In this document: piece after piece, positions 1-8,124 of the stretch
Layout: each line of letters opens with the position of its first letter
Numbering within the stretch: the stretch's first letter is position 1
Assembly: GCF_001613165.1 (NCBI RefSeq)
Contig: NZ_BDBV01000035.1
Location: forward strand, 102,886 to 166,885
Reading direction: 5' to 3'
Length of the DNA stretch: 64,000 bases
Origin: Nocardia mexicana NBRC 108244
GTDB lineage: Bacteria > Actinomycetota > Actinomycetes > Mycobacteriales > Mycobacteriaceae
Position numbers and translations under genes: made by a program
Notes under the pieces: model-generated
Told to the model about the DNA's origin: nothing
The model's input: the letters and a program-made list of their open reading frames with translations, nothing else
Databases searched by the model: none

Positions 1-1
1 A

Positions 2-616
2 TCGGGCTTGGTTGCGGGTGCCGCCACGGCCTCGGCCGGGCCGCCGGTGGTGTTGTGCTCCTATACGCCGACCCCTGGCAATCCGGCGGCCCGGCCGGTA
101 CTGCCACCGCCGCCGATCGCCCCGGCCGTCGGCACCGTGGATGTCACGTTCCACTTCGGTTCCGGCCCGGTCACCGTGCGCCTGGACCGGGCCGGGGCCG
201 CGCCGTGCGCCGTGCAGAACATGGCGAGCCTGGTGCTGCAGCGCTTCTACGACCAGAGCCGGTGCTGGCGGCTGACCGACAACGCCCGGCTGGGCGTGCT
301 CCAGTGCGGAGACCTCTACGAGGTCGAAAAGGGCGGCCCCGGTTACGGTTTCCCGGACGAGGTCGACGGCACCGAAACCTACGGCCGCGGCACGGTGGCC
401 ATGGGCAATCAGGGCCCGGGCACCAACGGCAGCGAATTCTTCATCGTCCATTCCTTCGCCAACATCCCGCCGAACTACTCGGTCCTGGGCCGGGTCGTGA
501 GCGGTATGGAGGTGCTGGACGGAATCGTCGCCGCCGGAATAACTCCCAGCGACCGCGCCCCGGGCGATGGAGAGCCCACCGCGCCCGTCACCATCACGAG
601 CGCGAACCTGGCCTGA
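2..616 (+). CDS. Peptidyl-prolyl cis-trans isomerase (cyclophilin), 5' end cut off
   Basis: The reading frame is open to the left edge, so the N-terminus is missing; a TTG at position 8 is only a possible start. The visible part has a proline-rich linker and then a cyclophilin domain. It carries the family core GNQGPGTNGSEFFIV, a CWRLT segment that supplies the catalytic arginine, and an LQCGDL segment supplying the conserved glutamine. Cyclophilins speed up proline isomerisation during folding. The Pro-rich linker before the domain resembles secreted or membrane-anchored actinobacterial PpiB-like proteins, but the signal or anchor lies outside the window. It converges with the MFS gene, with a hairpin between them. 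Confidence 0.85.
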   Translation, partial: SGLVAGAATASAGPPVVLCSYTPTPGNPAARPVLPPPPIAPAVGTVDVTFHFGSGPVTVRLDRAGAAPCAVQNMASLVLQRFYDQSRCWRLTDNARLGVLQCGDLYEVEKGGPGYGFPDEVDGTETYGRGTVAMGNQGPGTNGSEFFIVHSFANIPPNYSVLGRVVSGMEVLDGIVAAGITPSDRAPGDGEPTAPVTITSANLA

Positions 617-644
617 TCGGCCACGCACCCTCCCCGTAGTTCCG

Positions 645-698
645 GCACGCTTTGGCCGGAATCCACACTGCGTGAATGGATCCCGGCCAAAAGCGTGC
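645..698. terminator. Hairpin between convergent genes
   Basis: An arm at 645-659 (GCACGCTTTGGCCGG) pairs with 683-698, with one extra A in the second arm. A smaller ATCCA/TGGAT hairpin sits inside the loop. It lies between the cyclophilin stop (616) and the MFS stop (710), so it probably acts as a two-way terminator. No U-tract is visible. Confidence 0.6.
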
Positions 699-709
699 TG
701 TTTCGCGCC

Positions 710-2047
710 TCAGTGGTGGTGGGTGAGGTGGACCGGCCGGCTCTCGAACGGCTCGGGGGTGATTACCCGGTCCAGCCACAGGGAGACCAGGGTCAGGACC
801 AGGCCGCTGGCGGCTATGGTGCCGCCGACCCAGTTGACCGAGGTGACGCCCAGTCCGCCGTCGATGGCCGCGCCGCCGAGCCAGATGCCCAGGGCCGAGC
901 CGAGGGTGAAGGCGGAGATATTGGACGCCGAGGCGATATCCGGTGCGTCCCCGGCCTTCTGCATGACCCGCAGCTGGAGCGGGGCGACCACCGAGAAGGC
1001 GGCCACGCCGTAGGCGAGGATCCCGATCACCGCGGTGAAGGGATTGCGGATCAGCAGGGTCATGGCGAACAGCACGGCCGCCAGGGATCCGATCGAAACA
1101 ACCAGTGCCAGTGGAAGATTCCGGTCCGCCAGCTTGCCGCCCAGCTGGTTGCCCGCGAACAGGCCGATCCCGAAGAGCAGGAACATCGGGGTGACCCAGG
1201 CCGCGCTCACGCCGGTGGCCTCGGTGAGCTGCGGGGCGAGATACACGTAGCTGGTGAACACACCGCCGTAACCGAGCAGCGTGGTCAGCAGGCCGAGGAG
1301 GACGGCGGGACGGCGCAGCGCGCGCAACTGCTCGCGGAGCGGAGCGCTGCCGCCGGACGCCATATGCATTCGAGCATGGGCATCGAGATCGGCATCGTCG
1401 CGGGTGTGGCCGCTCGGGTCGTCGTGTAGAGCAGGGGAGTGCTCATGGTGGCCGCCGGTCTCCTGGACGACGGCGCGGGCCCTGCCGCGCCCGATTCCCT
1501 TGGGCAGCAGGAGCAGTAGGCCGATCGCGGCGATCACGCCGAACACCACCAGCGTGCCGAAGGTGGCCCTCCAGCCCAGTGCCCTGCCGACCACCGCGCC
1601 GATGGGTGCGCCGAGAATCGTGGCCGCCGTGGATCCGGCGAAGACCGTGGCGATGGCGCGGCCCTGTAGTCGCTGCGCGACGAGTTCGGCGGCGAACAGG
1701 GCGGCGATGCCGAAGAACGCGCCGTGTGCCAGCGCGGCGACGATGCGGCCGGCCAGGATCGTCTCGTAGTCGGGACCGAACAGCGACACGGCATTTCCGG
1801 CGAGGAAGACGCCGGTGGTCGCCAGCAGCATGAAGCGCCGGCTGACCCGGCTGCCGATGGCGGTGAACAGCGGGGCGCCGATGGCGACGCCCAGGGCGTA
1901 GGCGCTCTCGAATCTGCCTACGGCGCCGAGGGATACATCGAGGGAGCGGGCTATCTCCTCCACCACACCGGCGACGACGAACTCGTCGGCGCCCATGGCG
2001 AAGGCGGCTATGACCAGGGCCCAGATGGCCAGGGGGAGCTTGTGCAT
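710..2047 (-). CDS. MFS efflux transporter with histidine-rich central loop
   Basis: This 445-residue major facilitator belongs to the 12-helix DHA1 type related to drug exporters of the CmlR/AraJ kind. The first helix contains MGADEFVVAGVV, and the loop after helix 2 has GSRVSRR, the usual MFS signature area. The cytoplasmic loop between helices 6 and 7 is unusually rich in His and Asp (GHHEHSPALHDD and onward, about residues 200-230), and the C-terminus ends in HLTHHH. The ATG at 2047 is preferred over a GTG nine bases upstream because AAGGA lies about 10 bases before it. It is the downstream gene of the His-rich protein gene (98-bp gap), so it may export a metal or a metal-linked compound. 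The substrate is unknown. Confidence 0.8.
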   Translation of the reverse strand: MHKLPLAIWALVIAAFAMGADEFVVAGVVEEIARSLDVSLGAVGRFESAYALGVAIGAPLFTAIGSRVSRRFMLLATTGVFLAGNAVSLFGPDYETILAGRIVAALAHGAFFGIAALFAAELVAQRLQGRAIATVFAGSTAATILGAPIGAVVGRALGWRATFGTLVVFGVIAAIGLLLLLPKGIGRGRARAVVQETGGHHEHSPALHDDPSGHTRDDADLDAHARMHMASGGSAPLREQLRALRRPAVLLGLLTTLLGYGGVFTSYVYLAPQLTEATGVSAAWVTPMFLLFGIGLFAGNQLGGKLADRNLPLALVVSIGSLAAVLFAMTLLIRNPFTAVIGILAYGVAAFSVVAPLQLRVMQKAGDAPDIASASNISAFTLGSALGIWLGGAAIDGGLGVTSVNWVGGTIAASGLVLTLVSLWLDRVITPEPFESRPVHLTHHH

Positions 2048-2154
2048 CGGAAACACGTCCTTGAAGGAGAAGGGGGTGGGTCACGGGTGCTGGGACAGCG
2101 GCACTCGCACATGGGTGCTCCTTTCGGTGCCGGGCGGGCGGATTGCCCGCTCGC

Positions 2155-3210
2155 TCAGTGGTTTTCAGTGCCCGCGGTGGTGGGCAGGGTGAAGGCGGCG
2201 GTGCGGACGGTGTCGCCGTGCTTGAAATCCAGGAACAGCCGATACGTTCCGGGACCGGGCACGACCGTGTGGAAGGTGATCTCCGGCCCGGGAGCCGTGA
2301 CGCCGTCGCCCGGTTCGCCGTTCGGGTGCACGTGGACGTAGGCGAGGTCGCCGCCGCGCAGCACCACCAGGTGGCCGTAGGCGGCGAGGTAGGGCTGCAG
2401 GTCGGTGACCGGCTCGCCGTCCTTGCGGACCGTCAGCGTGAGCAGTTGCCCCGCACCGGGAACCAGGTCGCCGTCGAGGGTGACCTCGTACTCGTCGACG
2501 ACGGCGGTCCGCGTCGTCGCCGGGATGGGCCGCGGGTCGTAGGCGCCCGCCACCGCGAGATCCGCACCGAGGGTGAGGGTCCGGCCGAGGGCCGTGGGCT
2601 GGATATCGGTGAACACCCGGTAGGCACCGGCCGCGGGCAGGTTCAGCCGCACCGCCCAGGTGCCGTCGGCGCCCAGTTCGGGGTGGACGTGCCAAAACCC
2701 GGTCAGCTCGCGCTGCACGACGATCAGGTGCAGGTCCCGGTCGTGCAGGCCGTCGTAGTCGGTGACGGGGCGGTTGTCCGGCCCCAGGATCCGGAACCGG
2801 AAGTCGATATCGCCAGGCTGCACGATCTGCTCAGCGAGCTGCAGCGTGTACCCGTCCTGAGTGATCTGCAGCCCGCCCGGCAGCCCGCCGCCGTGCCCGG
2901 CGTGAGCATCGTGCGCGCCGTGGGTTGGGTGCCCAGCGTGGGCCTCGTGCGCGCCATGGGCTGCGTGGTCACCCTGCGCTGCGTGGTCACCGTGGGCTGC
3001 GTGGTTGCCGTGGGTTGCGTGGTTGCCGTGGGTTGCGTGGTTGCCGTGGGTTGCGTGGTTGCCGTGGGTTGCGTGGTTGCCGTGGGTTGCGTGGTTGCCG
3101 TGGGCTGCGTGGTCGTCGCGGGTTGCGTGGTTGCCGTGGGCTCCTTGCTCGGTGTGGCCTGCGTGATCCGCGTGGGCGCCGTTGTGGGTGGTGTGGTTCT
3201 GGGTGGTCAT
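2155..3210 (-). CDS. Histidine-rich repeat protein, probable copper binding or buffering
   Basis: 351 residues in two parts. The first ~115 residues hold about 30 histidines, with a six-residue repeat NHATHG in tandem and no signal peptide, so the protein looks cytoplasmic as predicted. The remainder is a beta-rich domain of a type seen in actinobacterial proteins near copper genes: HDRDLHLIVV, FWHVHPEL and a second VHVHPNG supply more His clusters. The gene is preceded by a promoter whose spacer is filled by a CsoR-like palindrome, which points to induction by copper. It is followed by an MFS gene in the same direction. Metal binding is inferred from composition and context, not from a recognised metal-site fold. 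Confidence 0.7.
   Translation of the reverse strand: MTTQNHTTHNGAHADHAGHTEQGAHGNHATRDDHAAHGNHATHGNHATHGNHATHGNHATHGNHATHGNHAAHGDHAAQGDHAAHGAHEAHAGHPTHGAHDAHAGHGGGLPGGLQITQDGYTLQLAEQIVQPGDIDFRFRILGPDNRPVTDYDGLHDRDLHLIVVQRELTGFWHVHPELGADGTWAVRLNLPAAGAYRVFTDIQPTALGRTLTLGADLAVAGAYDPRPIPATTRTAVVDEYEVTLDGDLVPGAGQLLTLTVRKDGEPVTDLQPYLAAYGHLVVLRGGDLAYVHVHPNGEPGDGVTAPGPEITFHTVVPGPGTYRLFLDFKHGDTVRTAAFTLPTTAGTENH
2965..3144. repeat. 18-bp in-frame tandem repeat array
   Basis: Ten consecutive 18-bp units. Five are identical (GTGGTTGCCGTGGGTTGC, 3001-3090), the sixth (3091-3108) differs by one base, and the two on each side have drifted. On the coding (minus) strand each unit gives a six-residue His repeat. 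The unit is a multiple of three, so gain or loss of copies would change the number of His sites without breaking the frame. Confidence 0.95.
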
Positions 3211-3251
3211 CGCTCCGGCCTTTCGATCTTCGTTCTTCCGACGAAGAGAAA

Positions 3252-3278
3252 GTTATACCCCTGGGGGGTATATGACAA
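3252..3278 (-). promoter_or_regulatory. Promoter with CsoR-like copper operator
   Basis: On the minus strand a perfect -35 (TTGTCA, 3273-3278) and a -10 (TATAAC, 3252-3257) are separated by 15 bp. The spacer and part of the -10 are occupied by the palindrome TATACCCCTGGGGGGTATA (3254-3272). This matches the ATACCC...GGGTAT style of operator bound by actinobacterial CsoR copper repressors. The His-rich gene starts about 42 bases downstream, preceded by GGAG. No csoR gene lies in the window. Confidence 0.8.
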
Positions 3279-3643
3279 GGCTGGCGAATCGTGACCTGCC
3301 TCACCGGTTGGGCGGTGAGCGGAGGTCGGCGCGATGCGGGGTCCTAGCTCGGCGACGAAGTGCCTATGGCAGCCAGGCGACAAACAGAGCTGCGGACCGC
3401 GACCCGCAGAAGAGGCTCGGTCAGTGAGGGAGCGGCGCCAGGTGATTGAAGGTCTGCGAATGCCACACCAGCGGCCTGCCGCCGCAAGTTTCGGTGGCGA
3501 CGATGTGCCCGGCCGCCCGCACATGCGTCAGTGCCGGGATGTCAGCCGCAGCCGCGACCCGCCGGGCTCTAGCGGTGCCTGTCGCCGCGGTCAGGCGCTC
3601 GTGGTCGACTTCGTTCCGTTGCAGAGGGGCGAGAGCAACGACG
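3279..3643. other. Intergenic region, possible coding remnant
   Basis: No convincing gene. A minus-strand frame ending at 3421 has a protein-like tail (ADIPALTHVRAAGHIVATET and onward), but its only ATG lies inside the terminator at 3690, and no ribosome binding site is apparent. It could be the relic of a small gene. I do not recognise a family. Confidence 0.3.
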
Positions 3644-3690
3644 ATGGGGGCCGCAGTCCGACATGGTGTATGTCGGACTGCGGCCCCCAT
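3644..3690 (-). terminator. Strong terminator hairpin after the dehydrogenase gene
   Basis: A perfect 20-bp inverted repeat (3644-3663 with 3671-3690) around a 7-base loop, TGGTGTA. It lies 58 bp past the stop of the dehydrogenase gene on the minus strand. There is no T-run, as is common for actinobacterial terminators. Confidence 0.8.
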
Positions 3691-3747
3691 GCCAGGGCTT
3701 CGGTCGAGGGGCCGCTGATCAGCGATGAATTGCTGCAGGGTGCAGGG

Positions 3748-5004
3748 TCAGGGAATGGCGACCGGACCGGCCACCGGCGCGGGGCCGTCGGCCCAGGTGT
3801 GGCCGGTCTCGCGCGGCGTGACGCCCTCTTCCGTCCAGACGGCCAGCAACTGCGCGACCTTGCTGTGCATGACGGTGCGGAGCCGGTCGAACGAGTTCTC
3901 CGGGTTGTCGTCGACCTCGCCGAGCAGCAGCCACCACGCCCAGGCCACGGCCCCGGCATTGGCGACGAAGTCCGGCAGCACCGGGACGCCGCGGGCGGCG
4001 AGCATGGCCTCCGCCTCCGGTGTGGTCGCGGCGTTCGCGGCCTCGACGATGACGCGGGCGCGGACGTCGTAGGAGTTGTCCGGCGTGATCGCGTACGAGA
4101 TCGCCGCCGGGACCAGGATGTCGACGTCGGCGGACAGGACCGCGTTGCGCGGCAGCTGTTCGATGCCCTCCGGCAGCCGGGTGCGGTCGATCTCGCCGTA
4201 GCCGTCGCGCAGGTCCAGCAGCGCCGGGATGTCCAGACCCGCGGCGCAGTGCAGGGTGCCCGCCGCATCGGCGACCGTCGTGACCTTCATCCCGGCCTCG
4301 TGCAGGTAGTAGGCGGCCGCCCCGCCCATGGTGCCGACACCCTGAATCGCGGCGGTCGTCTCGGCGGGCGGCCGGCCCCAGGAGACCGCGGCGGCGAGGC
4401 AGGCGTGCGCGACACCGTAGCCGCCGATCACGTCGCCCAGCAGGAATCCGCCCTCGACCGCGGCGTTCAGCCCGTTTCGGACGCGTTCCAGCGTCGCGGC
4501 CGGGTCGTCGGCACGGCGGATCGCGGCGTGGTAGCTCTGGCCCAGGCCGAGCTTCTCGAAGACCTCGTCGATCAGGTGCTGCGGGACACCGAGGTCCTCC
4601 GCGGTCACCCAGTGCGCGTCGAGCCACGGGCGCATCGCCTCGCAGAAGCGCTGCAGCACGTCGACGGCGCGCGGGTCCTTGGGATCGAAGTCGATGCCGC
4701 CCTTCGCGCCGCCGATCGGCAGGTCGAACGTGGCGGTCTTGTTGGCCATGCCGCGGGCGAGGTCCTCGACCTCGGTCAGGGTGCAGCCCGCGCGCATCCG
4801 GGTGCCGCCGGTGGCCAGTCCGGCGCGCAACGTGTGGACGACGAGATAGCCGACGGCGCCGGTCTGTGAGTCGTTCCACTGCAGCCGCATGTACGGCTCG
4901 GAACGGCGGATCGCGGGGGGAGCGGCAACGGCCGCGGGGATGGTCGGAACGGTCTGCGCGGTCACCTGCGGGGTGCCCCCAGCCGGGTTCTGCATCGTCG
5001 TCAC
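3748..5004 (-). CDS. Glu/Leu/Phe/Val dehydrogenase family protein
   Basis: 418 residues, the normal size for amino-acid dehydrogenases that deaminate an amino acid to its keto acid with NAD(P). The dimerisation/catalytic half carries GGTRM, and PIGGAKGGIDFDP with the catalytic lysine. The C-terminal Rossmann domain carries IQGVGTMGGAAAYYL and the ...VEAANAATTPEA segment. Residue details that separate leucine, phenylalanine and glutamate enzymes cannot be settled by eye. Start at MTTMQNPAGG; the first ~35 residues are a variable Ala/Pro-rich leader. It is divergent from a LysR-type gene that probably controls it, and it ends before a strong terminator. Confidence 0.88.
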   Translation of the reverse strand: MTTMQNPAGGTPQVTAQTVPTIPAAVAAPPAIRRSEPYMRLQWNDSQTGAVGYLVVHTLRAGLATGGTRMRAGCTLTEVEDLARGMANKTATFDLPIGGAKGGIDFDPKDPRAVDVLQRFCEAMRPWLDAHWVTAEDLGVPQHLIDEVFEKLGLGQSYHAAIRRADDPAATLERVRNGLNAAVEGGFLLGDVIGGYGVAHACLAAAVSWGRPPAETTAAIQGVGTMGGAAAYYLHEAGMKVTTVADAAGTLHCAAGLDIPALLDLRDGYGEIDRTRLPEGIEQLPRNAVLSADVDILVPAAISYAITPDNSYDVRARVIVEAANAATTPEAEAMLAARGVPVLPDFVANAGAVAWAWWLLLGEVDDNPENSFDRLRTVMHSKVAQLLAVWTEEGVTPRETGHTWADGPAPVAGPVAIP

Positions 5005-5261
5005 GGCGATCTACCTCCTCTGCGTCGTCGTTCCGGCCACCACCGATCACAGGGAATCGCCTCCGGTCGCGCGATCCCGTCCGGTCCCTGTCGTTTCCGG
5101 TCGGTGGCTCGCGTCCGGTGCCACCAGCCTGCGGTTAAACCTGTCTTCCCGTCTATTTACGGTTCTTTCACGGACGTGTTCACCGATCCTGAACAACGCC
5201 GCGTCCGCCCCGCCCCGGCTCCGCAAGCTTCGCCTTGCATACCCCAATTAGGCTCGGTGCC
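5005..5261. promoter_or_regulatory. Divergent promoter region, dehydrogenase/LysR
   Basis: 257 bp between two start codons on opposite strands, the usual layout of a LysR regulator and its target. It should contain both promoters and a T-N11-A type LysR site. I could not single out one convincing box by eye. Confidence 0.5.
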
Positions 5262-6260
5262 ATGGATCTGTCGCTCCCCCGCCTTCGAATGCTGCGTGAG
5301 CTGCGTCGGCGCGGCACGATCACGGCGGCCGCGAGCGCGCTGCACTACACCGCCTCGGCAGTCTCCCAGCAACTCGCGCAGCTGGAACGCGATGTCGGCA
5401 CCCGGCTGTTCGAGCGACGGGGGCGCCGGGTCCAGCTCACCGACGTCGGGGTGCTGCTCGCCGAGCATGCGGAGGAGATTCTCGCCTCGGTCGAGCGCGC
5501 GACCCAGGCCCTCGAGGAGGCGGGCGAGTCGGTGACGGCGAAGCTCACCGCGGGGGTGTGGGCCTCGGTGGCATCCGGCCTGCTACCGGACGCGCTGACC
5601 GCCCTCGCGCGCACCCATCCGGGCATTCTGGTGCGGACGCGGGAACTCCCGCCGGAGGCGACGGCCGCGGCGGTCCGCGACGGTGCGCTGGACCTGTCGT
5701 TCGTGATCGACTACTCGAACTATCCGACGACCTGGGACCGCGGCCTGGAGCGCGCGGTCATCGCCGTCGAACGGATCTACGCGGCCGTCCCGGCCGGTGC
5801 GGTACCGGCGGCCAGCGTGACGCTGGCCGAACTGGCCGAGCACCCGTGGATCGTCGCGCCCGCCCATTCGCACTTCGGGCATTCGGCGCGACTGGCGTTC
5901 CAATCCGTCGGGCTCGCACCGCGGATCCACCACGAGGTGGAGGAACAGGCGACCGCGATGGCGATGGTCGCGGCCGGACTGGGCGTGACGCTGGTGTCCG
6001 ACCTCGGGCTGGCGTTGCGCCCGGCGGGGGTGGACATCGTCGTACTCGGCGACGTGCTCACCCGGACCGTGTCGCTGGCCTACCGCACGAATACGGCGCG
6101 GCGCGCCGCGCTGCTGATCGTCGTGGACGCGATCCGCACCGCCGCTGCGGAGAAGGGGCTGGGCGCCGACACCGCCTTATCCGCCCCGGCCGATGTCGAG
6201 ACCGTGCCGTCCCCGCCGGACCCGCTCGGGGTGGCCGACGGGGGGCTCGGTCTCGGCTGA
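5262..6260 (+). CDS. LysR-family transcriptional regulator
   Basis: 332 residues. The N-terminal winged helix-turn-helix is typical: LRMLRELRRRGTITAAASAL, then SAVSQQLAQLERDVGTRLFERRGR. The C-terminal effector-binding domain runs from about residue 95 to 300, with a low-complexity tail. The ATG at 5262 gives the standard LysR N-terminus (MDLSLPRLRML); an in-frame start 27 bases upstream would add non-family residues. It lies head to head with the amino-acid dehydrogenase gene, so an amino acid or keto acid is the likely co-inducer (inference). Confidence 0.9.
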   Translation: MDLSLPRLRMLRELRRRGTITAAASALHYTASAVSQQLAQLERDVGTRLFERRGRRVQLTDVGVLLAEHAEEILASVERATQALEEAGESVTAKLTAGVWASVASGLLPDALTALARTHPGILVRTRELPPEATAAAVRDGALDLSFVIDYSNYPTTWDRGLERAVIAVERIYAAVPAGAVPAASVTLAELAEHPWIVAPAHSHFGHSARLAFQSVGLAPRIHHEVEEQATAMAMVAAGLGVTLVSDLGLALRPAGVDIVVLGDVLTRTVSLAYRTNTARRAALLIVVDAIRTAAAEKGLGADTALSAPADVETVPSPPDPLGVADGGLGLG

Positions 6261-6281
6261 CAGTTTCCCTTGGGGCGCAGC

Positions 6282-7160
6282 CTATTTCTGCGCGGTGAGG
6301 TACGCGGTCGCCGCGGACATGTGCTCGGCTTCCGCGGGCAGTTCGGGGACCGGCTGGTGGTAGTGCGTGGCCAGGTCCGCCACGCTGTCGGCCCGGACCG
6401 ACCAGCCGTGCTCGGACAGCCACTGCGCCGGATCCGCGCGATCGTCGTCGTAGAACAGCTCGGAGACGTCGAGGTCGCCGAACGGATTCCTGTCGAACTG
6501 GGCCTGTTCGATCGCCGAGAACCGCGCGAGGTCGGGCCGCCCGGTGAAGCACTCCACCGATACCCGGCTGCCCGGCGCCGACAGGGCATCGATGCGTTCG
6601 AACAGCGAATCCTGCGCCGCACCAGGCAGATACGGCAGCAGCCCTTCGGCCGACCACGCCGTAGGCAGGTCGGGATCGAAGCCCGCGGCGGCGAGCGCGC
6701 CAGGCCAGTCGTCGCGCAGATCGACCGGTACCGAACGCAATTCGACTCCGGGGGCGATGCCGTGGTCGGCCAGTACGCGCTGCTTGAACTCCAGCACCTT
6801 GGGCTGATCGATCTCGTACAGCGTGCCGCCCGCGGGCCACTGCAGGCGATACGCCCGCGCGTCCAGCCCGGAGGCCACGATCACCGCCTGCCGGATCCCG
6901 GCATCCGTTGCCGCGCCGAAGAATTCGTCGAAGAACGTGGTCCGGAGACCGATCATCCGGAGCACCGGCCCGTCGGTCGGCGGATCGTCGATCGTCTCGA
7001 TGAAGTGCGGATCACCGGCGGCCTCGACGAACAGCCGGGCGCAGTCGTCGCGGATCATGGCGTCGGTCCGGGCGGTTTCGATCGCCCGGAAGGTCGCCAC
7101 CCCCAGTGCCGTCGCGCCCACGCTGCTGACGATGTCCCAGGTGTCTCCGTCGGTTCGCAC
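6282..7160 (-). CDS. Class I SAM-dependent methyltransferase, leucine carboxymethyltransferase-like family
   Basis: 292 residues with the N-terminus VRTDGDTWDIVSSVGATAL, which matches the conserved opening of the large actinobacterial S-adenosylmethionine methyltransferase family (TIGR00027-like). The SAM-binding core is VIVASGLDARAYRLQWPAG followed by an acidic YEIDQPKVLEFK loop; FIRDD/RDDW-type motifs follow. The GTG at 7160 is chosen because it gives this family start. A longer frame to 7304 adds unrelated residues. Members are often encoded in several copies and their methyl acceptors are mostly unknown. It converges with the LysR gene. Confidence 0.85.
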   Translation of the reverse strand: MRTDGDTWDIVSSVGATALGVATFRAIETARTDAMIRDDCARLFVEAAGDPHFIETIDDPPTDGPVLRMIGLRTTFFDEFFGAATDAGIRQAVIVASGLDARAYRLQWPAGGTLYEIDQPKVLEFKQRVLADHGIAPGVELRSVPVDLRDDWPGALAAAGFDPDLPTAWSAEGLLPYLPGAAQDSLFERIDALSAPGSRVSVECFTGRPDLARFSAIEQAQFDRNPFGDLDVSELFYDDDRADPAQWLSEHGWSVRADSVADLATHYHQPVPELPAEAEHMSAATAYLTAQK

Positions 7161-7510
7161 TTCGGTTCCCTCGATTCCGGTGTCGGGCTCGATAGTTCGG
7201 CGGCGACCGGTCGGTTCGCGCCACAATCCAGCGTAGGCGTCCCGATGATCTAGGTACAGGGTCTTCCGGTGGGCAAATCCGTTGCAGCTAAAAGGGATTC
7301 GCACAAATAGAACAAATGGGACGACAGTGTTTCGGATGGCTGAAAGTCGCCAGTGCAGCCTCGGTCCGAGTGCGGCGACGGGTGCGGGCGTAGCGTTCGC
7401 GGGCGTACCGGCGATGTACCGGGAAGATCATCGTGGCTTGCGGCAGTCCGCGCGGCCATCGTGACCTGCGTATCCGCGTGAGGTCGGGAACCGAGGCGAA
7501 GGGTTGCAGT
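7161..7510. other. Intergenic region with two divergent promoters
   Basis: 350 bp between the start of the methyltransferase gene (minus) and the secreted-protein gene (plus). No gene or strong inverted repeat is seen. It presumably carries both promoters; an AT-richer patch lies around 7260-7330. Confidence 0.4.
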
Positions 7511-7984
7511 ATGTCGAAGAGGAAGCTCGGCACGGCGTCGGCCGTCGTCGCCGTCGCGATCGCGGCACTGGTCGGCGCGAGTGCGCCCGCCACGGCGTCG
7601 AACTACATTCCGGTCAGCCTGCCGATGACCTCCACCGGCGTGCACGGGCTCGGGTGCGCGGGCGAGGTGTGGGGTCAGGGCAATGTCTATCCGGACGGTG
7701 ACGTTCCGGGAACGGTCGATCTGCAGCTGAAGGGCTGGCTGAAGGTGTTCGGCGTGCCTGCCCCGTGGTGTTCGGTCACCGCGGTGGTGAACTGGCACAA
7801 CCTCGACACCGGGGCCTCCGGTTCGGGTTCGGTCTTCCTCGGCAGCGGCAACGGTTTCCCGTTCTGGTGGGGCGGACCGCAACTCGGCAACGTGCGGCTG
7901 GTCACCGGGCCCGGCCAGGTGACCTTCACCCTCGACACCGATCTTCCGCACAGCCAGAGTGTGACGACTTTCGCCGTATATTGA
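7511..7984 (+). CDS. Small secreted protein of unknown function
   Basis: 157 residues. An N-terminal signal peptide is clear: MSKRKLGTA, a hydrophobic stretch, then an APATAS/NYIP cleavage area near residue 30. The mature part is small, Gly/Trp rich, with two cysteines (GLGCAGEV and APWCSV) that could form a disulfide, and looks like a beta sandwich. No family recognised. The ATG at 7511 is chosen because it begins the signal peptide. The last ~10 codons and the stop are the first of three tandem copies of a 43-bp unit, so the 3' end has been duplicated. Confidence 0.75.
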   Translation: MSKRKLGTASAVVAVAIAALVGASAPATASNYIPVSLPMTSTGVHGLGCAGEVWGQGNVYPDGDVPGTVDLQLKGWLKVFGVPAPWCSVTAVVNWHNLDTGASGSGSVFLGSGNGFPFWWGGPQLGNVRLVTGPGQVTFTLDTDLPHSQSVTTFAVY

Positions 7985-8078
7985 GCGGCGAGACAGCCAG
8001 AGTGTGACGACGTTCGCCGTATATTGAGCGGCGAGACAGCCCGAGCGTGACGACGTTCGCCGTGTACTGAGCGGCGAG
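7950..8078. repeat. 43-bp tandem triplication of a gene end
   Basis: Three head-to-tail copies at 7950-7992, 7993-8035 and 8036-8078. Copies 1 and 2 differ by about one base; copy 3 has several changes. Each copy contains the codons for SQSVTTFAVY plus a stop. The unit is not a multiple of three, so copies 2 and 3 lie in other frames relative to the gene and are probably not translated. Confidence 0.95.
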
Positions 8079-8124
8079 TCCCCCTTCGTCCGAGCACGGA
8101 TCCCGGCCGGTATCTTTCTCCGGT

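Noticed and set aside
2965..3144. Possible CRISPR-like repeat array
   Set aside because: The 18-bp units are contiguous with no unique spacers, are in frame in a gene, and no cas genes are present.
3421..3690. 89-codon minus-strand frame
   Set aside because: Its start lies in a strong terminator and no ribosome binding site is seen; described only as a possible relic.
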